Shown: positions 6,166 to 13,991, counted from the stretch's first letter. The stretch: DNA of 24,684 nucleotides from a virus (IMGVR_UViG_3300006805_000152:1-24684); one strand, 5' to 3'. Numbers and translations are program-made. The notes: generated by a model from the sequence alone, not told the origin.

Positions 6166-8380
6166 TATTTTTAAGGTAGTAAATAAAATAGATCTAAAAG
6201 ATATAGATAGATTAAACAAGAAAAAAGAATGGAAGTATGGATATAATCCAGAATTCGATGTTGTTGTAATATCTAAAGATGGTACAATAGGAGAGATATA
6301 TGACATTCAAGGATTTCATATAGCTCTTCCTTCATCTCCTAAAAATATATACAAAAGAGACAAAAAGAAAGAGGATCAGTATTGGTCTTGTTTTGAATAC
6401 CCTAAAGAACTTCAAAAAATAACATCTGTGTTTCAGTGGAATGAACATAGTAATGAATTCAAAAACAAATATGTAGATTATATAGAAAGCGAATTCGATA
6501 GAAGAGATGAAGGGTTTTGGTTCTATAATAATGGAGTCCCTACATACTTAACTGGTACTCATTATATGTATTTACAGTGGACTAAGATAGATGTCGGCCA
6601 TGCTGAGTTTAGAGAGGCTAATAGAATATTTTATATTTTTTGGGAGGGATGTGTTGCTGATGAAAGGAGTTATGGCATGTGCTATTTAAAAAATAGACGT
6701 TCTGGATTTTCCTTTATGTCTGCTGCTGAGTTAGTTAACACTGCTACACTTGCAAGAGATAGTAGACTTGGTATTTTATCAAAGACTGGTACAGATGCTA
6801 AGAAAATGTTCACTGATAAAGTAGTTCCTATATCTGGTAACTATCCATTTTTCTTTAAGCCAATTATGGACGGTATGGACAAGCCAAAGACAGAGTTAGC
6901 TTATAGAGTACCAGCTTCAAAAATAACAAAGAATAATATGTCTTCTTTAAAAGATGATATAGACGGATTAGACACTACTATCGACTGGAAGAATACATCT
7001 GACAATAGTTATGATGGGGAAAAATTAATGCGTCTTGTACACGATGAAAGTGGTAAGTGGGATGTTCCTAATAACATATTAAATAACTGGAGGGTTACTA
7101 AAACTTGTTTGCGTTTAGGTAGAAGGATAATTGGTAAATGTATGATGGGATCTACTTCAAACTCAATTGCTAAAGGAGGAGGTAATTACAAATCATTATA
7201 CTATGATTCAGATGTTAATAAAAGAAACGCAAATGGTCAGACACTAACTGGACTGTATTCATTATTTATACCTATGGAATGGAATTTTGAGGGTTATATA
7301 GATATATATGGACATCCAGTATTTAGAAATCCAGAGAAACCGATTAGAGACGTTCAGGGAGGTTTTATTTACACAGGTGTTATAGATTACTGGGAAAACG
7401 AAGTTAACGCCTTAAAAAGCAATTCTGATGCCTTAAACGAGTTCTATAGACAATTTCCAAGAACAGAGAGTCACGCATTCAGAGACGAGGCTAAGAACTC
7501 TTTATTTGATTTATCTAAAATATACGAGCAAATAGATTATAATGATGGATTAGAAATAAACCAAATAGTAAACACTGGTAAGTTTATTTGGAAGAATGGT
7601 GTTAGGGATACAGAAGTAATATGGATACCAAGTAAAGATGGTAACTTTAAAATCACCTGGTTCCCAAATAAAGATATGACTAATAATATTGAGATTAAGA
7701 ATGGAAGAAAATACCCAGCTAATACTCACATAGGAGCTTTTGGTTGCGACACATACGACATATCTGGAGTAGTTGGTGGTGGAGGATCTAAAGGTTCTTT
7801 ACACGGATTGACAAAGTTTAATATGGAGGATGCCCCAAGTAATTTCTTTTTTCTTGAGTACATAGCTAGACCAAGAACGGCTGAAGAGTTTTATGAAGAC
7901 TGTTTAATGGCTTGTGTATTTTATGGCATGCCTATATTAATTGAGAATAATAAAGTTGGTCAATTAAAGTATTTTTATAATAGAGGTTATGATAAGTACT
8001 GCATGAGAAGACCAGATAAACATAAAAATGATTTAAGTAGTTCTGAAAAAGAACTAGGAGGTATACCTTCTTCTATGCAAGTAATTGAGTTACACGCTAA
8101 TGCGCTTGAGGCCTACATAAATCAATATGTTGGTGTAGACTATAGCGGTCAATTTAGAGAGGCTGGTAATGTTGGTAATATGTATTTTAATAGAACGCTA
8201 TTAGACTGGGCAAATTACGATATATCAAACAGAACTAAATTTGATGCATCTATCAGTAGTGGTTTTGCAGTAATGGCGAATCAATCTTTTATTACTAAGC
8301 CCATTAGAAATAATAAAGAAATAATGTTTAATTTTGCAAGATATTCCAATAAAGGATTACAAAGCGAATTATTAAAATAA
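6113..8380 (+). CDS. terL: Terminase large subunit
   Basis: A 755-residue packaging motor that uses ATP to translocate DNA into the procapsid and cuts the concatemer. The ATPase domain has a non-classical Walker A at residues 193-201 (KNRRSGFSF), as I recall from crAss-like terminases. It also has a Walker B (MRLVHDES, Asp311 and Glu312) and a likely coupling motif (CMMGSTSN, about 343-350). The nuclease domain has candidate metal ligands Asp546 (GAFGCDTYD), Glu611 (PILIENNKVG) and Asp711 (TKFDASISSG). The length fits crAss-like large terminases, which are longer than many others. ATG 6113 is the only start before the conserved region, so the 53-bp overlap with the previous gene appears real. 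The portal gene starts 1 bp after the stop. Confidence 0.92.
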   Translation: MKSNSSHSQKKEVKEDLSIFKVVNKIDLKDIDRLNKKKEWKYGYNPEFDVVVISKDGTIGEIYDIQGFHIALPSSPKNIYKRDKKKEDQYWSCFEYPKELQKITSVFQWNEHSNEFKNKYVDYIESEFDRRDEGFWFYNNGVPTYLTGTHYMYLQWTKIDVGHAEFREANRIFYIFWEGCVADERSYGMCYLKNRRSGFSFMSAAELVNTATLARDSRLGILSKTGTDAKKMFTDKVVPISGNYPFFFKPIMDGMDKPKTELAYRVPASKITKNNMSSLKDDIDGLDTTIDWKNTSDNSYDGEKLMRLVHDESGKWDVPNNILNNWRVTKTCLRLGRRIIGKCMMGSTSNSIAKGGGNYKSLYYDSDVNKRNANGQTLTGLYSLFIPMEWNFEGYIDIYGHPVFRNPEKPIRDVQGGFIYTGVIDYWENEVNALKSNSDALNEFYRQFPRTESHAFRDEAKNSLFDLSKIYEQIDYNDGLEINQIVNTGKFIWKNGVRDTEVIWIPSKDGNFKITWFPNKDMTNNIEIKNGRKYPANTHIGAFGCDTYDISGVVGGGGSKGSLHGLTKFNMEDAPSNFFFLEYIARPRTAEEFYEDCLMACVFYGMPILIENNKVGQLKYFYNRGYDKYCMRRPDKHKNDLSSSEKELGGIPSSMQVIELHANALEAYINQYVGVDYSGQFREAGNVGNMYFNRTLLDWANYDISNRTKFDASISSGFAVMANQSFITKPIRNNKEIMFNFARYSNKGLQSELLK

Positions 8381-8381
8381 T

Positions 8382-10808
8382 ATGACTAAAGACTTTTCAT
8401 TACCTAATGTTTATTTTCCAGATCAGTTGGCGGATGACACAACTAAATTAAGTGAAGAATATGGTAGAAATGTAGCTCATGCTATTCAATCAGAATGGTT
8501 TAGAAAAACAGCATCTAATGGATCTAGGTTTTACACTAATAGAGATCATTATCATAAGTTAAGATTATACGCAAAAGGAGAGCAGTCTGTTCAGAAATAC
8601 AAGAAAGAAATGAGTGTCAATGGAGACATATCTTATCTTAATGTAGATTGGACTCCAGTGCCTATTATACCTAAGTTTGTAGATATAGTTGTAAACGGAA
8701 TGTCTAGTAGACAATATGAAGTTAAAGCAGAAGCTATAGATAGTATGTCTTCAATTAAAAAAGGAGAGTACAAATTTCAATTAGAAAAAGCCGTATATGG
8801 GAAGAAGATTTTAAAAGATGCTAAAGAACTTTTAAAGTTAGATATGTATCCAATACCAGAAGAAGAAATGCCTGGAAATAAACAGGAATTAGATCTTCAT
8901 ATGGAATTCTATAAAGATGAGATAGAAGTTGTTGAGGAAAAAGCTATAGACAATGTTTTTAAACTAAACAATTACGACTTAATTAAAAGAAGGATTGATG
9001 AAGACGCAACAGTTCTTGGTGTTTCAGCAGCTAAACATTCTTTTGATACTCATAATGGAATATCTATAGAGTACTGTGATCCAGCAAATATGATTTGGTC
9101 TCCAACGGAAGACCCTACTTTTCAAGATTGCTATTACTTTGGAGAAGTAAAAAACGTTAACATTACAGAATTAAAAAAAATAAATCCTAGTTTAACTCAA
9201 GAAGATATAAAAGAAATATCAAAATTATCTTCTCAGTTTGACAACTATCAAAATGTCCAAGGGGGAAATAACGCAAACATATCTACCGAAGGTGTTTCAT
9301 TATTATTCTTTGCATTTAAAACAGATACCAGTATTGTATACAAGAAAAAGAAAAACAATAATGGTGGTGAAAAAGTAATAAAAAGAGACGATTCTTTTCA
9401 AGGGCCAAAAGCAAATGACGCTCAATTTGAGAAATTATCAAAAAGAATAGACGTTTGGTTTGAAGGAGTTCTTGTTTTGGGAACTAACTACATATTGAAG
9501 TGGGATATAATGAAAAATATGGTTAGACCAAAGTCTTCTATATCTAAAGTTTATGCTCCCTATGTTGTTTCAGCTCCTAGAATGTATAGAGGATCTATTG
9601 ACTCTTTAGTTAAAAGAATGATTCCTTTTGCAGATCAAATACAATTAACACATTTAAAGTTACAGCAAGTAATATCTAGTATGAAACCAGATGGTGTATA
9701 CATAGATGTTGATGGATTAAACTCTATTAATCTTGGTAATGGAATGACATATACTCCAGAAGAGGCTTTAAATTTATATTTCCAAACTGGTAGTGTAATA
9801 GGTAGAAGCTCTACTGAAGACGGAGAGTTTAATAATGGTAAAATACCAGTTCAAGAATTAACTGCGTCTGGAGCAAATGGAAAGATACAATCTCTTATAG
9901 GAATGTATAATCAATACGTTGGTATGATTAGGGCAGTAACTGGATTGAACGAAGCTAGAGATGGTAGTATGCCAGATGAGAATAGTTTAGTTGGAACTCA
10001 AAAATTAGCTGCTTTAAATTCAAATACAGCTACAAGACACATTTTGCAAAGTGGTATTTTTACAACTAGAAGATTAGCTGAGTGTATTTGCTATAGAATG
10101 TCTGACGTGTTAGAGTATTCTGATATGAAAGAAGACTTTGCAAATATGATTGGAGGTAGTTCTATGGAGACTATAGAAAAAATAAAAGATCTTCACTTAT
10201 ACAATTTTGGTATTTACATAGAGTTAATGCCAGATGAAGAAGAGACAATGATGCTTAATCAGAATATACAAGCCGCACTTTCTGCTGGTAAGATAGATAT
10301 TGATGATGCAATAGACATTAGAAACGTTAAGAATGTTAAAATAGCTTCTCAATTACTTAAGGTTAAGAAATTAAAGAAAGAGGAGAAAGACCAAGAAAAT
10401 CAAAAGAAGAACTATGAGGCACAAGCACAAGCTCAAGCTCAGTTAGCTCAATCAACTTCTCAGTCTAAATTACAATTGATTCAAGCAGAATCTCAATCTG
10501 AAAGCCAGTTAGAACAATTGAAGCATCAGAACGAAATGGAAAAGATGCAAATCGAATTTCAATTGAAGTCTGAATTAATAAAACTAGAACAAGGTATTAA
10601 AGCCGATGTAAAAAAAGGTGAGTTAGTTTCTCTAGAAAGAAAGGAAAAAGACAGAGAAGACAGAAAAGATAAAAGGACTAAGTTACAAGCTACTCAGCAA
10701 TCAAAAATGATTAATCAAAGAGCTAAAGACGAAGATGCAATAGACTTTGAAGATGATGAAGATGATGAAGATTTAATGGATATGGAAAGCTTGCTTGGTG
10801 ATATTTAA
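8382..10808 (+). CDS. Portal protein
   Basis: An 808-residue portal that would form the ring at the packaging vertex. It follows the large terminase directly, the usual order. Recognisable portal features are the N-terminal WFRKTASNGSRFYTNRDHYH region, IPKFVDIVVNGMSSRQYEV, EYCDPANMIWSPTEDPTFQD followed by YYFGEVKNV, and AVTGLNEARDGSMPDENS in the stem or crown region. The C-terminal part (about residues 660-770) is a Gln/Glu/Lys-rich coiled coil (YEAQAQAQAQLAQSTSQSK). It ends in a very acidic tail (DFEDDEDDEDLMDMESLLGD). Length and motifs fit crAss-like portals from memory. Confidence 0.88.
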   Translation: MTKDFSLPNVYFPDQLADDTTKLSEEYGRNVAHAIQSEWFRKTASNGSRFYTNRDHYHKLRLYAKGEQSVQKYKKEMSVNGDISYLNVDWTPVPIIPKFVDIVVNGMSSRQYEVKAEAIDSMSSIKKGEYKFQLEKAVYGKKILKDAKELLKLDMYPIPEEEMPGNKQELDLHMEFYKDEIEVVEEKAIDNVFKLNNYDLIKRRIDEDATVLGVSAAKHSFDTHNGISIEYCDPANMIWSPTEDPTFQDCYYFGEVKNVNITELKKINPSLTQEDIKEISKLSSQFDNYQNVQGGNNANISTEGVSLLFFAFKTDTSIVYKKKKNNNGGEKVIKRDDSFQGPKANDAQFEKLSKRIDVWFEGVLVLGTNYILKWDIMKNMVRPKSSISKVYAPYVVSAPRMYRGSIDSLVKRMIPFADQIQLTHLKLQQVISSMKPDGVYIDVDGLNSINLGNGMTYTPEEALNLYFQTGSVIGRSSTEDGEFNNGKIPVQELTASGANGKIQSLIGMYNQYVGMIRAVTGLNEARDGSMPDENSLVGTQKLAALNSNTATRHILQSGIFTTRRLAECICYRMSDVLEYSDMKEDFANMIGGSSMETIEKIKDLHLYNFGIYIELMPDEEETMMLNQNIQAALSAGKIDIDDAIDIRNVKNVKIASQLLKVKKLKKEEKDQENQKKNYEAQAQAQAQLAQSTSQSKLQLIQAESQSESQLEQLKHQNEMEKMQIEFQLKSELIKLEQGIKADVKKGELVSLERKEKDREDRKDKRTKLQATQQSKMINQRAKDEDAIDFEDDEDDEDLMDMESLLGDI

Positions 10809-10826
10809 AATATTCATAACTTTGCA
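10795..10826 (+). promoter_or_regulatory. Strong promoter for scaffold and capsid (TTG-19-TAACTTTGCA)
   Basis: The -33 TTG at 10795-10797 is separated by 19 bp from TAACTTTGCA at 10817-10826, matching the Flavobacterium/Bacteroides consensus in sequence and spacing. The -33 box lies inside the end of the portal gene. The leader that follows contains TTTAATTTAATAT, also found before the gene at 14053. Transcription should start near 10831 and cover scaffold and capsid to the terminator at 13328. Confidence 0.75.
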
Positions 10827-10852
10827 AAAAATTTAATTTAATATTTAATATA

Positions 10853-11917
10853 ATGGAAGGATTTACTTTTAAAGTATTAGGTGACGAACAAGAGTCACAA
10901 AAATCAACTGAAGAAATTGTTTTAGAAGAAACTGTTGATGAAGTTGTAAACGAAGAAGTGGTTAACGAAGAAGTTATCGAAGAAGTAATTGAAGAAGTTC
11001 CTTTAGATATTGATGATGCCAGAGTGTTAAGTTACTTAAAAGAAAGGTATCAAAAAGAATATACGTCACTAGACGAAGCTCTTACTCAAAAAGAAAAGGC
11101 TGAGTTACCAGAGGACATTAAAAAACTAATGGAGTTTGGTGTTGACAACTATTTAAAGATAAATAGGGATTGGAGTTCTGAAAATGACTCTACGATTCTT
11201 AAAGAATATTACAAACAAACAAAACCTCATCTTGATGATGAAGACATTGCATATCTATTAGAAGAAGAGTATTCTTATGATGAAGATATTGATGACGATA
11301 AAGAAATTAAGAAGAAAAAGGTTGCGTTAAAAGAAGAATTGTTTAGAGCTAAAGGTTATTTAAATGATTTGAAGGAACAATACAAGGTAGATCTAGGGTC
11401 TGGGTATACTGAAGTTTCTGAAGATTATAAAAAAGCTTTTAATTTCTATCAAGAATACACTGAGAGTTCAAAGAAAGATAATGAATCTGCTCAAAGAAAG
11501 ACGGAAGTGTTTTTAGATAAAACCAATAGATTGTTTAATAGTGAATTCAAAGGTTTTGAGTTTAATCTAGGAGATAAGAAACAGGTTTTTAAACCTAGTG
11601 ATGTGCTAGAAACTAAAAATGCCCAGTCAGATATTAGTAAAGTTATTGCGAAACACCTAGACGAAAACGGGTTTTTAAAAGACGAACACCAATATCATAA
11701 ATCTTTAGCTATGTTTAGGGATCCAGATGGATTTGCTAAGTTCTTTTACGAGCAAGGCAAGTCAGACGCTACCGATAATGTTATAAAAGACGCTAAGAAT
11801 ATAAGCATGTCTGTAAGAGATAACAAGGATGTAAGTCAAAAAGGTGATGGACCTAAAATGAGATTGATTTCAAACGATGATTTTGAAAGTGGAATAAAAA
11901 TAAGAAAAAGGAAATAA
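10853..11917 (+). CDS. Head scaffolding protein
   Basis: A 354-residue, highly acidic, helical protein between portal and major capsid, the standard place for a scaffold. The N-terminal 50 residues contain repeated short acidic units (VNEEVVNEEVIEEVIEEV). The middle is charged and helix-rich (YLKERYQKEYTSLDEALTQ, KALKE-type stretches, and EEEYSYDEDIDDDKEIKKKK). The C-terminus is short and basic (ISNDDFESGIKIRKRK), like scaffolds that bind capsid protein through a basic tail. I see no protease motif. Its own promoter lies just upstream, and the capsid gene follows after 22 bp. The role is inferred from composition and position. Confidence 0.75.
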   Translation: MEGFTFKVLGDEQESQKSTEEIVLEETVDEVVNEEVVNEEVIEEVIEEVPLDIDDARVLSYLKERYQKEYTSLDEALTQKEKAELPEDIKKLMEFGVDNYLKINRDWSSENDSTILKEYYKQTKPHLDDEDIAYLLEEEYSYDEDIDDDKEIKKKKVALKEELFRAKGYLNDLKEQYKVDLGSGYTEVSEDYKKAFNFYQEYTESSKKDNESAQRKTEVFLDKTNRLFNSEFKGFEFNLGDKKQVFKPSDVLETKNAQSDISKVIAKHLDENGFLKDEHQYHKSLAMFRDPDGFAKFFYEQGKSDATDNVIKDAKNISMSVRDNKDVSQKGDGPKMRLISNDDFESGIKIRKRK

Positions 11918-11939
11918 TAATTAAAATAAAACAACAAAC

Positions 11940-13301
11940 ATGGCTCAAGCTGTAAATTTTTCAACTAATGCTATTACTGGTGCTGCTAACTTAACTCCAG
12001 CTCCAGTTAAAGCTACATTATCTACTAACTACGTAGGTACATTTGACTTTTTGTCACATGAATTACCAGATCTTTACGAAAAAGAATTCGAGAGATTTGG
12101 AAATCGTTCTATCGCTTCTTTCTTACGTCTAGTAGGTGCTGAAATGCCTTCTACATCTGACTTAATTAAATGGACAGAACAAGGTCGTCTTCACGTATTT
12201 GGAACTGCAACTAAAGCTAGTGCTTCTACTATTACTTTTACAGCTGCTCACTCTGTACGTTTAAACCAAACTATCGTAATTAATGATGGTGCTATTACTG
12301 TTAAAGCTTTAGTAACTGGTATTGATGTTGATGGTGTTACAATTACAGTTGCTCCTTATAGCGCTGCTGATTTAGCTGCTGTAAGTTCAGTTGCAAGTGC
12401 ATTAAAAGTATTCGTTTATGGTTCTGAATTCAAAAAAGGAACTAACGGAATGTCTGGATCTTTAGAGGCTCAGTCTGACATCTTAGAAACTAACCCAATT
12501 ATCATCAAAGATAAATACGAGGTTAATGGTTCTGATATGGCTCAAGTTGGTTGGATTGAAGTTTCAACTGAAAATGGTGCTTCTGGATACCTTTGGTATT
12601 TGAAATCTGAGCATGAAACTCGTTTACGTTTTGAAGATTACTTAGAAATGTCTATGGTAGAAGGAGAACCTGCTGTTGCTGGATCTGCTGTTGCTTCTGC
12701 TGGATACAAAGGAACTAAAGGTCTTTTCTATGAAATTGCAAATAGAGGAAATGTAGGATCTGGTGCTATTACTGAAAGAGTTGACTTAGAAAATATCATC
12801 AAGGTATTAGATAAAGAAGGAGCTATTCAAGAAAACGTATTGTTTGTAAACAGAAAAACATCTTTCGAGATTGACACTGTATTAGCTGCTCAAAATAACT
12901 TCGGTTCAAGCGGAGCTTCTTACGGATTGTTTGACAACGAACAAGACATGGCTTTAAATCTTGGATTCAAAGGATTTAACTTAGGTTACGATTTTTACAA
13001 AACAGATTGGAAATACCTTAACGATGCAACAACTAGAGGTTCTATCTCTGACATCGATGGTGTATTAGTTCCAGCTGGAACAATGACAATTTACGATCAA
13101 GTTCTTGGTAAAAACGCTAAACGTCCTTTCTTACATACTCGTTACAGAAAATCTGAAACAGAAGATAGAAAATACAAATCTTGGATCGTAGGATCTGCTG
13201 GTGGTGCTTCTAATTCTGAATTGGATGCTATGCAAGTTAACTTCTTATCTGAAAGAGCTTTGGTTGTTTTAGGTGCAAATAACTTCATGTTATTGAAATA
13301 G
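11940..13301 (+). CDS. Major capsid protein
   Basis: A 453-residue protein that forms the head shell. FLSHELPDLYEKEFERFGNR followed by SIASFLRLVGAEMPSTSDLI near residues 38-80 is a conserved capsid N-terminal region I recognise from podovirus and crAss-like capsids. The remainder is HK97-fold-like in length and composition, with a Gly/Ala-rich C-terminal part ending LSERALVVLGANNFMLLK. Codon use differs from neighbours: 8 of 16 Arg codons are CGT, whereas AGA dominates elsewhere, and Tyr, Asn and Phe often use C-ending codons. This fits selection for high expression. A tRNA-Arg(ACG), which reads CGT, lies 0.5 kb downstream. The gene ends with TAG and is followed by a stable terminator. Confidence 0.88.
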   Translation: MAQAVNFSTNAITGAANLTPAPVKATLSTNYVGTFDFLSHELPDLYEKEFERFGNRSIASFLRLVGAEMPSTSDLIKWTEQGRLHVFGTATKASASTITFTAAHSVRLNQTIVINDGAITVKALVTGIDVDGVTITVAPYSAADLAAVSSVASALKVFVYGSEFKKGTNGMSGSLEAQSDILETNPIIIKDKYEVNGSDMAQVGWIEVSTENGASGYLWYLKSEHETRLRFEDYLEMSMVEGEPAVAGSAVASAGYKGTKGLFYEIANRGNVGSGAITERVDLENIIKVLDKEGAIQENVLFVNRKTSFEIDTVLAAQNNFGSSGASYGLFDNEQDMALNLGFKGFNLGYDFYKTDWKYLNDATTRGSISDIDGVLVPAGTMTIYDQVLGKNAKRPFLHTRYRKSETEDRKYKSWIVGSAGGASNSELDAMQVNFLSERALVVLGANNFMLLK

Positions 13302-13327
13302 TTAATAACTTGTTTATTAATATCATT

Positions 13328-13354
13328 AAAGGTAGACTTCGGTTTACCTTTTTT
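13328..13354 (+). terminator. Terminator with UUCG tetraloop after the capsid gene
   Basis: A 10-bp stem (AAAGGTAGAC against GTTTACCTTT, one G-T wobble) is closed by a C(TTCG)G tetraloop, which is unusually stable in RNA. A run of T follows. It ends the scaffold and capsid unit. Confidence 0.85.
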
Positions 13355-13359
13355 GTTTG

Positions 13360-13367
13360 TATATTTG
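13360..13367 (+). promoter_or_regulatory. Possible promoter between two terminators
   Basis: TATATTTG matches the -7 consensus, but it lacks the following GCA and has no good -33 box, because that position is taken up by the capsid terminator. Transcription from it would begin near 13373 and meet the terminator at 13404, giving a transcript of about 60 nt. Confidence 0.35.
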
Positions 13368-13403
13368 TAGTGTACTGTTGGTGCTTTACACTCTCTTTTT
13401 TTT

Positions 13404-13435
13404 AACCACTGAGGCTTTGGCTTTGGTGGTTTTTT
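13404..13435 (+). terminator. Second hairpin terminator behind the capsid gene
   Basis: A 12-bp stem (13404-13415 with 13420-13431, three G-T wobbles) with a TTTG loop is followed by five T. A weaker 6-bp hairpin (AGTGTA against TACACT, 13369-13392) followed by a long T run lies just upstream. The T run of this terminator also supplies the -33 TTTG of the next promoter. Confidence 0.6.
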
Positions 13436-13465
13436 GTTTATTAAAAATAAAGTTGTATATTTGCA
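13433..13465 (+). promoter_or_regulatory. Strong promoter (TTTG-19-TATATTTGCA)
   Basis: The -33 TTTG at 13433-13436 and TATATTTGCA at 13456-13465 are separated by 19 bp, the best consensus match in the window. Transcription should begin at about 13469-13470. It would produce either the short RNA ending at 13595 or, by read-through, the tRNA cluster. Confidence 0.75.
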
Positions 13466-13468
13466 CTA

Positions 13469-13596
13469 TGAAAAATACAAACATCAATATTCTACGTCAC
13501 CCGCAACAAGATATTATCTTGGGTGGAACTAGTGTGTAGTATTGTAAAATAAAACATATTTAAAATTAGAGCCATCCATTTAGGGTGGCTTTTTTA
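13469..13596 (+). ncRNA. Candidate short structured transcript (or leaderless 23-codon peptide)
   Basis: A promoter directly upstream and a terminator at 13570 delimit a transcript of about 125 nt. Inside it, CAAGAT (13507-13512) pairs with ATCTTG (13516-13521). The helix continues outward with CACC (13498-13501) against GGTG (13522-13525) across a 5-nt bulge. The same stretch contains a 23-codon frame from ATG 13468 to TAG 13539 (MKNTNINILRHPQQDIILGG plus three more residues). Its ATG falls at the predicted transcription start, so it would be leaderless. I cannot decide between a small RNA and a peptide, and both are inferences. It matches no RNA family I recognise. Confidence 0.35.
13570..13595 (+). 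terminator. Terminator immediately before the tRNA cluster
   Basis: An 8-bp stem (AGCCATCC against GGGTGGCT, one T-G wobble) with loop ATTTA is followed by TTTTT. It ends 5 bp before the first base of tRNA-Pro. The stem is nearly identical to the terminator at 5044. Confidence 0.8.
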
Positions 13597-13599
13597 TTT

Positions 13600-13672
13600 C
13601 GCGTAGTGACAAAATTGGTTACGTGCCCGCCTTGGAAGCGGGAGATTGCAGGTTCGAGTCCTGCCTATGCGA
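13600..13672 (+). tRNA. tRNA-Pro (TGG)
   Basis: The acceptor stem is CGCGTAG with CTATGCG (one G-T pair). The anticodon stem is CCCGC/GCGGG with loop CTTGGAA, giving anticodon TGG. The T arm is GCAGG, TTCGAGT, CCTGC. C1-G72 and A73 are the tRNA-Pro identity bases. Oddities: position 37 is A where bacterial tRNA-Pro normally has G, and the D stem has only two good pairs. CCA is not encoded. Confidence 0.75.
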
Positions 13673-13677
13673 CAAAA

Positions 13678-13748
13678 TACAATATGATGTAATGGTAGCA
13701 TAACAGTTTTTGACACTGTCTGTCCAAGTTCGAGTCTTGGTATTGTAA
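13678..13748 (+). tRNA. tRNA-Gln (TTG)
   Basis: A perfect 7-bp acceptor (TACAATA with TATTGTA) encloses anticodon stem ACAGT/ACTGT with loop TTTTGAC, anticodon TTG. The T arm is CCAAG, TTCGAGT, CTTGG. The U1-A72 end is typical for tRNA-Gln. CCA is not encoded. Confidence 0.88.
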
Positions 13749-13753
13749 CAAAT

Positions 13754-13826
13754 GGTGGTATTCGACTAACGGTTAAGTCGTCAGATTGTGTCTCTGAAAA
13801 TGCGAGTTCGACTCTCGTGTATCACC
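13754..13826 (+). tRNA. tRNA-His (GTG)
   Basis: Anticodon stem TCAGA/TCTGA has loop TTGTGTC, anticodon GTG. The D stem GACT/AGTC is perfect. A G at position -1 (13754) faces C73 (13826), the hallmark of tRNA-His. The acceptor pairs GTGGTAT with GTATCAC (two G-T pairs). Confidence 0.88.
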
Positions 13827-13831
13827 CAAAT

Positions 13832-13904
13832 TTCAATATAGTTTAATTGGATAAAACAATAGGCTACGAACCTATAGATAGGAGTTCAAGTCTTCTTATT
13901 GAAA
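13832..13904 (+). tRNA. tRNA-Arg (ACG)
   Basis: A perfect acceptor (TTCAATA with TATTGAA), D stem GTTT/AAAC and anticodon stem ATAGG/CCTAT with loop CTACGAA give anticodon ACG, which becomes ICG after deamination and reads CGT. The T arm is AGGAG/CTTCT, with one G-T pair. The discriminator is A. It matches the CGT-rich capsid gene upstream. Confidence 0.88.
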
Positions 13905-13909
13905 CAAAA

Positions 13910-13991
13910 ACCAAAGTGACGTAAAAACGAATTGGAAGAGTGCCTAGTCTTAGAAACTAGAGTTTTATGGGTTCGAGTCCCATCTTTGGTA
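13910..13991 (+). tRNA. tRNA-Leu (TAG), unusual architecture
   Basis: The acceptor (ACCAAAG with CTTTGGT), anticodon stem (CTAGT/ACTAG, loop CTTAGAA, anticodon TAG) and T arm (ATGGG, TTCGAGT, CCCAT) are all perfect, with A73. It lacks the long variable arm of a normal tRNA-Leu: only AGTTTT lies between the anticodon and T stems. Instead the segment between acceptor and anticodon stem is 27 nt rather than about 19. The extra bases come before the usual GAATTGG D loop and leave a weak D stem. The insertion can pair AAAAC (13924-13928) with GTTTT (13962-13966). Confidence 0.75.

Noticed and set aside
13357-13539. 60-codon frame starting at TTG behind the capsid gene
   Set aside because: It would run through two terminator hairpins and a strong promoter. 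Only its last 23 codons, from ATG 13468, are worth considering.
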